Of a DNA stretch of 64,000 nucleotides, positions 11,318-20,926 are shown piece by piece; position 1 is the stretch's first letter; every line of letters begins with the position of its first letter. The stretch is from Dendrolimus kikuchii. Its lineage: Eukaryota > Arthropoda > Insecta > Lepidoptera > Lasiocampidae. Under the pieces are notes generated by a model that saw only the letters and a list, made by a program, of their open reading frames with translations, was not told the DNA's origin and made no database searches. Location: contig CM034395.1 of the NCBI GenBank assembly GCA_019925095.2, positions 14,988,213 through 15,052,212 of the forward strand, read 5' to 3'. A program made the position numbers and the translations under genes.

Positions 11318-11545
11318 GGCCTCTGTGGTTGAGCGGGCTAAGCCTTTGCGGCGTACCTCACTGCAACGCAGAGGTTCCGGGTTCGATTCCTGGTATAGTA
11401 AATGTTATTTACTATGGTCTGGGTGTATGGGATCGGCCCCAGAGTAGTCCGTTGTATATTAGCCATAACACAAGCGTAACTTGCTTAATTTGGGGATATA
11501 CGATGTGTGTGTTTGTCTGCCGATTATTATTATTATTATTATATC
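11318..11545 (+). mobile_element. tRNA-derived SINE, copy 1
   Basis: The head GGCCTCTGTGGTTGAGCGGGCTAAG resembles a tRNA A box, and GGTTCGATTCC at 11380-11390 is a canonical B box, as expected of a Pol III promoter. The body continues with GGGATCGGCCCCAGAGTAG and GCGTAACTTGCTTAATTTGG and ends with GTTTGTCTGCCGATT followed by (ATT)n. A second copy with the same head, body and end is at 20619. It interrupts Helitron copy A. The absence of a complete tRNA fold and the second copy argue against a tRNA gene. Confidence 0.75.
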
Positions 11546-11618
11546 CTAGAAAATATAATAGGTTTTTTATTTGTAGTTTGCCATTTATTTTTTATTATTA
11601 TATATTATTTGCCATTTA

Positions 11619-11833
11619 GGTAGTTTTGGTAATTTTGGTTGTTTTGGTAGTTCTGGTTGGTAGTTTTAGTTGTTTCGGTAGTTGTGGTTGGGAGTTTTTT
11701 TTTTGGTAGTTGTGGTAGTTTTGGTAGTTATGGTAGTGTTGATAGTTTTGGTAGTTTTGGTAGTTTTGATTCTTTTGGTAGTTATGACAGTTTTGGTAGT
11801 TGTGATAGTTTTTGTAGTTTTGGTCGTTTATGT
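11619..11833 (+). repeat. 9-bp minisatellite in Helitron copy A, unit GGTAGTTTT
   Basis: About 24 degenerate units of GGTAGTTTT, with variants GGTAGTTGT, GGTAGTTAT and GATAGTTTT, run without a break into TGTAGTTTACA, the sequence that flanks the array in the other copies. Ser/Gly- and Val/Leu-rich open frames across it are products of the 9-bp period. Confidence 0.85.
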
Positions 11834-12157
11834 AGTTTACAGAGAGGATAGACGAAGATATAAATAAAACTAGAATGGGTTGAAATAGGAGATAAAAATT
11901 TGTATGGGAGACAATCATTTCTCAAGTTGGTTCTCCTGGATATAAAAATTCATAATCTATAAAAAAAATGCGATATTGACTCGATCTGTCTGTTTGAATA
12001 CAGAAAATGGACATAGATACTTTTCATCCCGGGAGATGGGATAGTTTGCGATATAAAATTAAGTAAATCTTTCGAGGGCAAATTGCACTAACATAAAAAC
12101 TTAGTACAATTTGACCTGTATTAATGCCTGCTATTTAAACAAGAGGTACGTACTAGA

Positions 12158-12193
12158 GTTTACCCCGTGGCACAGCCGCGGGGTAAACACTGG
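12158..12193 (+). other. Helitron 3' terminal hairpin and CTGG end
   Basis: GTTTACCCCG (12158-12167) pairs perfectly with CGGGGTAAAC (12179-12188) across an 11-base loop, and CTGG follows at 12190-12193 before a T. Of the four related copies only this one keeps both arms. Confidence 0.7.
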
Positions 12194-12905
12194 TTAAACA
12201 GCAAATATTATGTGTTTATTATGAAAAATATAATCCATACTGATACTATGAATTTAAATTCGTATTATTAGATACATAATATTTATTTGTATACCTATAT
12301 ACATACATATCTATTGTGTTGTGAAAATAAAAGATTCTCATGTGTAAAACATTCTCTTAAAAAAGTTGTTTATGCTCTTTCAAATTGGATACTTTTCAAT
12401 TAAGTTCAGCGCACGTCACAATGTATTTTCTCTAGATTATGGCCCTTTGGCACGTGGGTGAGGTGCAGGGCACCCTCATCCACATATTGCATCCGACCCT
12501 CCGAAAACTGACCTCCCAGTGACGTATTGTCGATCAATTTGGGTATCAATCTAACGCTTTTGTAAGCATTGAAAGGGGCTATAACGTATTTTCTCGTTCA
12601 AAATGAAAGTTCTCTGTATAAAATATAACTTTTCTGGAAGAAGCACTACTTGTATACATAATAATAAGTAATTTAATACCTCCTTTTTGTTATTTTGCAC
12701 TACATTGTGATAAAGACGAAAATAATTCAAAAGAATTGAGTATCTTTTCCTTTTTAAACTGGTCTAAAATGACCGTCAAGCACAATCAGATCGTGTATTG
12801 TCATAAAAGTTGATACTGACTTTTTCAATTTAGCCACTCAGATGTGCATATTTTGATTAAATGATAATTATTTAAATTGATCCGAAAAAAATATTTATCA
12901 TATTA
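12194..12905. other. Unassigned DNA between Helitron copies A and B
   Basis: Mostly AT-rich. A GC-richer patch at 12440-12560 (GGCACGTGGGTGAGGTGCAGGG) shows no motif I can name. Confidence 0.5.
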
Positions 12906-13855
12906 CTAGTGCGTGTCTCCAGTTTAAAGAGCAAGTAGTACAGGTTACATTGTATTATTTTTTTATGTATTTGCACCCGAAAGATTCACTTAATTTTATA
13001 TCGCAAACTATACCACCCCCGTCTATATGTAAACTACATAAATGACAAAACTTGACAAAATAGATAACACGGACCAAGTGGACCAAGTGGACCCAGTGGG
13101 CCCAGTGGGCCCAGTGGACCCAGTGGACCCAGTGGATCCAGCGGACAAAGTGGACCCAGTGGACCCAACGGATCTAGTGGACCAAGTGGACCCAGTGAGT
13201 CCAGTGGACCAAGTAGACTTAGTGGACCCAGTGGTTCAAGTAGACCCAGCGGGCCCAGTGGATCCAGTAGTCTAAGTGGACCCAGTGGACCCAGTTGACC
13301 CAGTAGGCTAAGTGTTCCAAATGGACCCAGTGGACCCAGTAAACTCAGTGGACCAAGTAGACTCAGTGGACCAAGTGGACCAAGTGGACCCAGTAGACCC
13401 AGTGGACCAACTGGACCCAGTGGACCAAGTGGACCCAGTGGACCCAGTGGACCAAGTGGACCCAGTGGACCAAGTGGACCCAGTAGACCCAGTGGACGAA
13501 ATCACAAAACCAGTCCTAGTTTCCGGGATAAAATTTACGTAAATCTATCCCAAAATGTATCCCATTATCCGGGATAAAAAGTATCGCTTGGCCACTCTCG
13601 GTATTCAAATTATATATGTACCGAGTTTCAGCCAAATCTGTTCAATAGTCTTTCCATAAAAGGATAACAAACAATAAGCCAAATATATTTTTATCCCGGA
13701 TACTATCCTATTTTTTGGGCTAAAAATATCCTATGTTCATTCTCGGCATCGAAAATATATATATACTGAGTTTCAGCCAAATCGGTCCAGTAGATTTTCC
13801 GTGAAAACGGAACAGACAGACAGAGTTACTTTCGCATTTATAATATTAATAGGGA
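12906..13855 (-). mobile_element. Helitron-like element, copy B
   Basis: In inverse orientation this has the family start A|TCCCTATTAATATTATAAATGCG (5' end at 13855), a short GTCT run, the doubled GACCGATTTGGCTGAAA module, a 9-bp array at 13071-13498, the anchor TTTATGTAGTTTACATATAGAC, and the end ..GACACGCACTAG|T at 12906. The terminal hairpin seen in copy A is missing, apparently deleted. TC at one end and CTAG at the other inside an A|T site match Helitron ends. No coding capacity. Confidence 0.75.
13071..13498 (-). repeat. 9-bp minisatellite in Helitron copy B, unit GGTCCACTK
   Basis: About 47 units, read on the plus strand as GTGGACCCA/GTGGACCAA and in element orientation as GGTCCACTG/GGTCCACTT. 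This is the same unit type as copy D at 38471. Frames such as (VDPVDQ)n and Ser/Thr-Gly-rich frames on the other strand are translation artefacts of a period divisible by three. Confidence 0.85.
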
Positions 13856-13980
13856 TTAATAGGGACATTAAATATTAATAGGGATAGGGGTTAATTTTTA
13901 TTATACCTATAAACTTGAGAAATCATTCGTTTCTCACTAACACTTTCATTTTAGTTTTATTTTTGCGATAAAAAGTATGG

Positions 13981-14700
13981 CTAAAGTGACCAAAACGGCC
14001 CAAATGGCCCAAAATTACCGAATTGACTGAAATGGCCAAAATAACCAAAAAGGCCAAAATGATCAAAAAGGCCATAATGACCGACATGACCAAAATGATC
14101 AAAAAGGCCAAAATTACCGACATGGCCAAAATGGCTAAAATGACCAAAAAGGCCATAATGACCCAAAAGGCCAAAATGGCCAAAATGGCTAAAATGACCA
14201 AAAAGGCCAAAATGACCGAAATGGCCAAAAAGGCCAAAATGACTAAAATGGCTAAAATGACCAAAAAGGCCAAAATGACCGAAATGGCCAAAAAGGCCAA
14301 AATGACCGAAATGGCCAAAAAGGCCAAAATGACCGAAATGGCCAAAAAGGCCAAAATGACTAAAATGGCCAAAATGACCAAAAAGGCTGAAATGGCCAAA
14401 AAGGCCAAAATGACCAAAAAGGCCAAAATGACCGAAATGGCCAAAATGACTATAATTACCAAAATGACCAAAAAGGCCAAAATGACCAACATGGCGAAAA
14501 TCACCAAAAAGGCCAAAATTACTGAAATGACCAAAAAGGCCAAATGACCGAAATGGCCAAAATGACCAAAATGGCCAAACTAACCGAAATGGCTAAAATG
14601 ACCAAAATGACTAAAATGGCCAAAATGACCAAAATTTCCAAATTAACCAAAATAAATAAAATCGCCTAAATGGCCAAAATGACCGAAAAGGCCAAAATGA
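13981..14700 (-). repeat. 9-bp minisatellite in Helitron copy C, units GGTCATTTT/GGCCTTTTT
   Basis: About 80 units, read on the plus strand as AAAATGACC, AAAAAGGCC and AAAATGGCC, often alternating to give an 18-bp higher-order period. This creates a 174-codon Lys/Ala/Met frame on the plus strand and a 206-codon Leu/Ile/Ala frame on the minus strand, neither of which I regard as a gene. Confidence 0.85.
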
Positions 14701-14935
14701 AAAATATCCCATGTCCACCCTCGGTATTTAATTCACATACGTACCGAATTTCAGCCAAATCGGCCCATTAGTTTTTCCGTAAAAGCATAACAAACAAATA
14801 GACAAATATACTTTTATCCCCTAAACTATCCCATTTTCCGGGATAAAAAGTATCCTATGTTCATTCTCGGCATCGAAAATATATATATACTGAGTTTCAG
14901 CCAAATCGGTCCAGTAGTTTTTACGTGAAAACGGA

Positions 14936-15003
<68 letters not shown>
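14936..15003. repeat. (CAGA)n microsatellite
   Basis: About 17 uninterrupted units, corresponding to (GTCT)n near the 5' end of Helitron copy C. The same position holds shorter runs in copies A, B and D. Confidence 0.95.
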
Positions 15004-15004
<1 letters not shown>

Positions 15005-15035
15005 GTTACTTTCGCATTTATAATATTAATAGGGA

Positions 15036-16301
15036 TTATTCATAAAAAAATAAACTCGGAATTAAAAAGGTCATAAATAAGAATCACAGAGCATATTAAT
15101 ATAATAGAAGAGCCGAACTAAACAACGTATTTTTCGTTATAACCACACGTTATTGCGATGTAGGCAGATAAAAAAGTAAGTGCTTGTCAATTCATGAACA
15201 ATGTAAGATTCCGTAGGGGTGATGAAGATTGAGTGATTTTTCAAATTTGACTATGGGATCTCGAAAAAAACTTAACAGAAATTTTCCATTATAATATCTA
15301 ACTACTTAATGAATCTTATCCAAAGTATATGTTTATGGATTTTTTTTTATTTTTCCATTACAAAATTGTTAATACCTTAAATAATAAATAGTGTTTCTGT
15401 ATTAAAAATGTTTTTGACTTTATCTAGTATTTTTATATGTAACTATTTATGCACGAATAGTTTTAACCAGTGAGGCGTGAGACTTTTTTTGGAAAAATAG
15501 GTAAATAATTAAAAAAATATATAAAAAAACACTTTCTAAATAGAATTCTTCATTATAACATAACCAATTATAATATAAACATAACCAATGGCAAAATTCT
15601 GGATTTTACCATGACACGACAATTATATTTTGAAACAGCCTACGCTTTTATACTTTTAATTAAGGTTAAACAATTATTATAGGAGGTCTTAAAATCATTT
15701 CAAATGATGTTAAGATTGTTGTGTATGAGTAAATATCGAATGAACAATTATTTACAAGATGAATACCCCTCTAATCACCTCTGCTCCCGTGAGTAGGCGG
15801 CCTATTTGTTGTATTATTTATAATAACTGCTAACCCTTTCCTGTCTGTATCAGGCGTACGTAATTAAGCGTTGTCTCCTGCCAAATTGGAACAAGCCAGT
15901 GTTTGTACATAATATACTTATTTGAAGTATTACTTCTATGTGTAAACGCGAAATCTTCCTAGAAATTTGATTACGAATGTTTAGAAATGCTTTGTTGATA
16001 TTTTTTTATGATTCTATCTGTATTTTTTTCATTTGTTTAATTGATATTATATATTTATTAGTATAGTTTATTTGGATAGGAAGTTGTTTACTTTAAATTT
16101 ATAATCTAACATATTTGACTAAGACTAGAATTTCTATAGAAGACACTCGTTTTGGAATTCAGGGTCTGCTTTAATTTGCTCTTAATTTGCAAGGTCTACT
16201 GCATTTCATAGTCAGACTATTGGGTCGAGTAGTATATTATATCGATGACTGCATTTGTGTAACTCAATGTTAGCAAAGATAGCTTTGCTTTGCTTTTAGC
16301 T
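15036..16301. other. Unassigned AT-rich DNA
   Basis: I see no gene, RNA or nameable repeat. Confidence 0.5.
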
Positions 16302-16384
16302 TTACATACATACATACATAACTTCACGCCAGTTCCCTTGCGGGGTAGGCACGAACAACAGAGTGCCATTTAGGCTTATTCTTA
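16302..16384 (-). mobile_element. RTE-like LINE, solo 3' end
   Basis: On the minus strand the last codons of the RTE-like family (..AYPARELA type, from GTAGGCACGAACAACAGAGTGCC reversed) are followed by AAGTTATGTATG repeats, seen as TACATACATACATACATA at 16302-16320 on the plus strand. The same 3' end with a TGTA/TACA tail occurs at 29195, 50088, 55972 and 57490. This copy is truncated to about 80 bp. Confidence 0.75.
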
Positions 16385-16620
16385 GGTTAACATTAACAAA
16401 AGTTTTTATTTATTGAACCGAGAAGATTATTTAAAAAAGACAGAAAAACCGCCAACAGTGTTAAAAGATGACTTACATTTTATTACTGAGGGAATCTAAT
16501 GTCTTACCGTATTAGTATATATTAATATTAGTGTCTGCTACAATGAGATTATTATTCCTATGTAGGCGATCTATATTGGCGATTGTTTATGTACCGTACA
16601 CATTTCGAGTTACTACGTTG

Positions 16621-16779
16621 ACTAATAAAGTCTCCACACTAGTCGGCACGGATTCGACAAATACAAGCCTGAACGAGCTTTACTCCTATTACCTAAGACA
16701 CGATATAAGTAGGCATAAATCTTTTTTGGTTTGTATTTGCCGAATCCCTGTCGACTAGTCTGGTAACTTTGTAATACTC
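16621..16779. mobile_element. MITE-like element with ~45-bp terminal inverted repeats
   Basis: ACTAGTCGGCACGGATTCG..ACAAATACAA (about 16637-16665) is matched in inverse orientation by TTGTATTTGCCGAATCCCTG..TCGACTAGT (16732-16761) with only a few mismatches. Weaker pairing extends outward to AATAAAGT (16622) and ACTTTGTAAT (16768). The whole is about 160 bp with no coding capacity. No target duplication is clear. Confidence 0.6.
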
Positions 16780-17439
16780 TAATTAAAGTAAATAAATCGC
16801 CTAAACAGACAAAACACATAGCTAGGCAGACCACACACAATGAAAGCGTAAAAGCATTTGCTAAAAAAATTCTATCTATTATATTTCTATATCTCAACTA
16901 CTTTGCAGGCCTTTTTAAAGGTCCATACCTACATATAGGTTTATCCTACCAACCGTTCATTTGCATTACGAAAATTTGACATAAGCTCCATGCAAGTAAT
17001 GTTAAAATTCAGTCGATGGTAAAGTAAGTGCATGAATAGTACTTAAAAAACGGCCAGAAGCCAATTTTCAATTAAAATGTTTTGACGTTCACCATCTGTC
17101 ATTTTCTTCGTATATTTAATCTTATATGTAGTTCAAAAGTCAAAACGGAAACACTACAACTACAGACGGATGGACATGCTGATTATTTAAGGGTCTTGTT
17201 TGTATCAAAATGGCTAAGGAACCCTAAAAGTAATTAAAATGACATGGTCACTGTGTAGTGACAAAGTGAACAGTTCACTACGCATCGAAGTGCGCAATAT
17301 CCACAAAGAGGGTGGCTGATGAAAGTTGATTTGCAGTAATTGATCGCCGCGGGCGAAGCGGCTGTGATGCACATCCTAAAATGCTCGCTGCAGATAAACT
17401 ATTTAATATACCATTTTGTTTCACTGCTTTTTATTACTC
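16780..17439. other. Unassigned DNA
   Basis: Words such as 'ACAGACGGATGGACATG' (17161) and 'GGCTAAGGAACCCTAAAAG' (17211) look like worn pieces of a common lepidopteran repeat. Nothing else is recognised. Confidence 0.4.
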
Positions 17440-17650
17440 TAATGATGGCATATGAAACAGGCAAAATACCTTCAGACGGTATGCTGAAGTTATATCGATC
17501 AACCAAATCGATTTGATTTGGTTGAAAGGCACAGAGTTGAAAGGACACGACGGTTTTTAATATCATTGATTGATTACAATTTATGTTTATATCGATCAGT
17601 TTAGTTGATCCATCCAAATCGAAAGATAGAAATGAACCGTCTAATATCGA
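17440..17650. repeat. Dispersed repeat with inverted ends, copy 1
   Basis: The segment ..ACGGTTTTTAATATCATTGATTG..ATTTATGTTTATATCGATCAGTTTAGTTGATCCATCCAAATCG..GAACCGTCTAATAT aligns with 27345-27512. Words for 'GATCAACCAAAT' near the left and 'AGTTGATCCATCCAAAT' near the right are roughly inverted, so a MITE-type element is plausible. Confidence 0.45.
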
Positions 17651-19067
17651 TTTTGCAGAATGTAGTATTGGCCATTATTACTTAAGTCTATTTAATTTTT
17701 TTTTTATAATTCAATTTATATCACGTTAGATTTTAATATTATGTTACAACTTACACGCCGACAAAAGTGGATCCTCACCTGCATACCATAAAAGCACACT
17801 TATTACCTTTCCGCATTTGGACTTCTTTTGTTTAGTTTGTGTTTAAAAATTGTGATTAGAAAATAATGGGCTCTTTGTTTGTCAATTGTAATCTTTTATG
17901 GAAGTCATTACCCAGGTGTGTCGAACTGATTCTGAGAAATTCGGTCCACGCGGTCGCGCAGACATATCGTATCGGTGCAGTATAAAGCAATGGTCCAATG
18001 GAGAGATCGGCAGTCTAGCGACAGCCACAAGCGAAGCAAGATGTTAGTGACGGACTTTGCGCGTGTGATTGAATCGTGCATTACGTTTGGACTCGTTGTT
18101 TACACTTATATTTGTACCTGTGTTATACGTGTTTGTATAGTTCAAATAAATTCTATAATAATTCCAACGGCATTTTAATTCGAGTACTGTAACTCGTAAC
18201 AATTAGTTTACTAATATTGTTAAACAGATGAATTTTTAGTTTATAAATTTACAAAACGATCCAAAATTCAACATAAATTTAACTTCCTCAGCGAGGTAAC
18301 AGTTCTTAAGGACGACAACACACCTAAAGTTAAGAGTAACCTTATTTTTTTAAAATTTGCTTTTGGAAGATTGAAGTTAATTTTCCGGGTACTTTTAGGA
18401 TCTTTCAGGGACTTTCAAGGATTTGTTATAAAACTTTTCTGCTAATTTTTTTTAAATTTTCAGTTAAATAAAATCTTAGTTGTTCAACTTGCTTTTTACA
18501 AGACACGTACTCTTTATTTAGAATAACATACGTTGCATATTTAAATTAATCTGTAGTCTATAATAATATGTATAGATGTGACGCGCAATCGTCAGCTTAG
18601 CCCCTATTTTCAATAGCTCGAGCGTGAAAATTTACATATTATTAATTTATATGGCAGCACAGCCACCAACCATTCTCAATCTGTGTAATTTGTGTGTTTA
18701 GTAGTTGTCTCATAATAAAGCCAGCTGGTAGTAGACCTGATGTCTCATGATGTCACCATTCAACAGCAATGTGTATACTATATGGTGCTTCGATGGCTCG
18801 ACAAAAATTGAACCGGCCAAATGCTTATCGGACTTGTATTATTTTTCCTCTTGAAGATATCTAATATTTTAAAAAAAGCTCGACATATTTTGTTGGAAGC
18901 TGTTTATGATGTGTTTTTAAAATTATACCACTTACCAGAATTTTTTACTAAAGGTCGGGTAACGTATGGAGGAAAAGTCAATTATTCCAGAATTACCTGT
19001 GACGCTAGACATGTTTGATATAGGATTTTGGCAGAATCATATTTTATACTAGTCGTTTATCATTTGT
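17651..19067. other. Unassigned DNA with a GC-richer patch at 17930-18080
   Basis: 17930-18080 (GGTCCACGCGGTCGCGCAG..GGAGAGATCGGCAGTCTAGCGACAGCC) stands out from its AT-rich surroundings and could be a promoter or short exon of a host gene. No protein motif or splice pair supports this. The rest shows nothing recognisable; the open frame at 18821-19018 has no motif. Confidence 0.35.
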
Positions 19068-19390
19068 ACTTTTTTTATTTTTTATTGCAGGAGTTCAGCA
19101 AACAGGCAGACGGCCCACTTGATTGAAAGCGGTTACCATCGCCTATGGACATTTGCAACACCGAAGGTGCTACAAATGCGCTGCTGCTCTCTTAAAGGGG
19201 ACTGGAACCTGGTCACTAATGCCGGAACAAAACTCAAGGTTGTTATGGCGACACACTTTAGACGAGGGGTGGTAGCCATCCAGTCGGGCAAATGCCCTAC
19301 TACCTGGCTGTGGGTTGTTTTGTCGCCTCTTACGACAAGCCGCCCGGCCGCAGGAAATTGTATTCTTTCTCCGTTCCTGCACGGATTTCT
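19068..19390 (-). mobile_element. Family A repeat, copy 2 (near full length)
   Basis: Minus orientation. The start ATCCGTGCAGGAACGGAGAA lies at about 19388, then GCGGCCGGGCGGCTTGTCGTAAGAGGCGAC, the GGTAGTAGGGCATTTGCCCGACTGGATGGCTACC block, and the CTGCTGAACTCCTGCAATAAA end with a T-rich plus-strand tail at 19068-19088. Open frames on both strands are fortuitous. Confidence 0.75.
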
Positions 19391-19539
19391 CTTCCTATGG
19401 TAGAGGTAGATAATTTTTATTGCTCACCAAAATAAACAATCACAAAAATGTATATTTATAGTACTTTTTTTCCTTTCCAGGGTTTTCTTCCTCTTTATCA
19501 GAATGAGAAGTTTAGGGCCTTGAGGTTTTACCTCTTTAC

Positions 19540-19860
19540 ACCGACTGCAACTCAGTGGGCCACCGGCAACTGGGTTTGGAACTGCTGGAGCCTTCTCTGC
19601 ATGGCGATGCCTTTGCAACAGCTCACGTTGGGCCAATCTGCGGCGTCCGATGGCCTTCGCGTGTTTTGCGCTGACTACTTCTGTGGCTTGGTTGACCATT
19701 CATTAGCGTTCGGTGGCCATCTCGGGCTTTAGGTTTAGGAAGTCATCTGTGGCTTCTGGTGGCCAGTCAGCGACTTCGTGGGTTTCACGAGCTTAAGCTA
19801 TCGCCCTTGTTAGGTGAGCGTATGAGATCACGAGGAGTCGGCATCCAGATGATTTGATGG
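19540..19860 (-). pseudogene. Degenerate coding remnant of unknown family
   Basis: The minus strand gives a nearly continuous frame, broken by three stops: THEVADWPPEATDDFLNLKP, then KAIGRRRLAQRELLQRHRH and GGPLSCSRCKEVKP. The composition, with an Arg/Gln-rich middle followed by a C-x2-C pair, resembles gag-like or LINE ORF1 sequence, but I cannot name the family. It sits between a family A copy and a CR1-type 3' hairpin remnant. Confidence 0.35.
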
Positions 19861-19882
19861 TCTAATATTATTTATGCATAAA

Positions 19883-19925
19883 CAATAGGCGGCTTTATCG
19901 CTAAAAGCGATTTTTTCCAGGTAAT
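19883..19925 (-). repeat. CR1-type 3' UTR hairpin remnant
   Basis: Minus-strand CTGGAAAAAATCGCTTTTAGCGATAAAGCCGCCTATTG is a diverged copy of the hairpin motif in the 3' UTR of the CR1-like LINE at 60187-60224 and in the fragments at 29276 and 50500. Confidence 0.6.
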
Positions 19926-19947
19926 CAACCGTAAAAGAAATTCTTAA

Positions 19948-20240
19948 CTAATTAATATCTATATCATCCACTTTGTCAATCAAATGTTGAAATGCATCGG
20001 TACATGGTGGAAAATCTGCCAGTTCGTAACTGGGCTTCAACAAGGGCTTCGCTTCCTCTTTTCTGGTGCGCATTTCCGAATAGAATAATTTGCCGGAGTT
20101 TCTTCCTAACAAACAAAATCTAGGCGTCATCAAGTCACGAGTGAATAGATATCTTCTAGGTAAGCGTACTCCACCTTGGACCGCGTTGTCACTCAACATC
20201 AGGTGAGACAGCAGTCCAAAGCGAACCTATATGAATATAA
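19948..20240 (-). repeat. Coding-like remnant of a dispersed repeat
   Basis: The minus strand is open for 83 codons: LSDNAVQGGVRLPRRYLFTR, followed by 'DLMTPRFCLLGRNSGKLFYS'. The sequence 'LSDNAVQGG-RLPRRYLFTLDL' is familiar to me as a recurrent word in lepidopteran repeats, but I cannot assign it to a named element. I see no partner copy inside this window. Confidence 0.35.
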
Positions 20241-20618
20241 AAAGCGCAAAGGAAGTTATTTTTGAATTGTAATTTTTGAACCATATTTTATTGAAGTTTT
20301 CAAATGTATTGTTTCATCGTATTTTGGAAGTATATCGTAATGAATGCGAATTAAATCATATATTCTTATCGTTCTTCGTTTAATATTTCCTATTTAACCA
20401 TTTATTCTCTACTATATTTGCTGTATGGATATGACTGGTTTCAATTAAGGTTGATCGACCGTCAGCTCGACCGTATGTTGAACTTTTAAGCTGTCTGTAG
20501 TATTAGAGAATTTCATACTTACAGCATTTACATAAGTTCAGGGCCCTCTCAAGCCAGCCAAGCCAGGACGAAATTTTCCGTGTTTTCAATTTTCTGAGAA
20601 TGAATTCTATGAAACGAA
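20241..20618. other. AT-rich stretch, nothing recognised
   Basis: I see no supported feature here. Confidence 0.5.
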
Positions 20619-20845
20619 GGCCTCTGTGGTTGAGTGGGCTAAGCCTTTTCTGGCCTAGCTCACTGTAACGCACGGGTTTGATTGCTGGTATGATAAATTT
20701 CGGAAACGAATTTTCTCCGTTATTTGCTATCGTCTGCGTGTCTGGGATCGGCCTCAGAGTAATCCATTGTATATTACCCATAATACAAGCGTAACTTGCT
20801 TAATTTGGGGATATACAAAATGTGTGTTTGTCTGCCGATTATTTA
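20619..20845 (+). mobile_element. tRNA-derived SINE, copy 2
   Basis: Same head (GGCCTCTGTGGTTGAGTGGGCTAAG), body (GGGATCGGCCTCAGAGTAATCC, GCGTAACTTGCTTAATTTGG) and end (TGTTTGTCTGCCGATTATT) as copy 1 at 11318. The B box is worn (GGGTTTGATTGCTGG). The two copies differ at many positions, so they are independent, old insertions. Confidence 0.72.
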
Positions 20846-20926
20846 TTTAACTATATGAATGAAGTAATGTTATGAAATAACGGACATTGTTATCAAAAGA
20901 ATGTTATGAATGAATTATACTTTTTA

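Larger units (their letters stand above)
11001..12193 (+). mobile_element. Helitron-like element, copy A
   Basis: The left part reads CTATTATAAATGCGAAAGTAAC, then (GTCT)n, then a module containing GGACCGATTTGGCTGAAA that occurs twice about 150 bp apart. The right part reads GGGATAGTTTGCGATATAAA..AAATCTTTCG and ends in a hairpin followed by CTGG|T. A CTRR end near a hairpin is the Helitron 3' signature. The first few bases are worn: the expected TCCCTATTAATA is not intact. A SINE sits inside at 11318-11545 and a 9-bp minisatellite at 11619-11833. No Rep/helicase gene is present, so any movement relied on enzyme from elsewhere. Confidence 0.7.
13886..15035 (-). mobile_element. Helitron-like element, copy C
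   Basis: Inverse orientation. The 5' end A|TCCCTATTAATATTATAAATGCG is at 15035, next to a long (CAGA)n run, and the doubled GACCGATTTGGCTGAAA module and a 9-bp array (13981-14700) follow. Beyond the array only a worn remnant of the 3' part is visible ('AACTTGAGAAATCATT' near 13914, matching copy A), so the 3' end near 13886 is approximate. A stray 5'-end word (AATATTAATAGGGAT, about 13872-13885) lies between copies B and C. Confidence 0.65.

Noticed and set aside
11318..11397. A tRNA gene
   Set aside because: A- and B-box-like words are present but the cloverleaf stems do not close, and a second copy with the same non-tRNA body exists at 20619; this is a SINE.
11616..11918. Asn/Tyr/Gln-rich and Gly/Ser/Phe-rich frames
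   Set aside because: Products of the GGTAGTTTT array in Helitron copy A; not evidence of a prion-like or antifreeze-type protein.
13042..13542. VDPVDQ / TGSTWS repeat frames in copy B
   Set aside because: Same 9-bp array artefact as in copy D.
13923..14547. 206-codon Leu/Ile/Ala frame (minus) and 174-codon Lys/Ala/Met frame (plus)
   Set aside because: Both come from the AAAATGACC/AAAAAGGCC array of Helitron copy C. The minus frame looks like membrane helices only because of base composition.
13071..14700. CRISPR-like arrays
   Set aside because: Units are 9 bp and directly adjacent, with no spacers; the sequence is eukaryotic.
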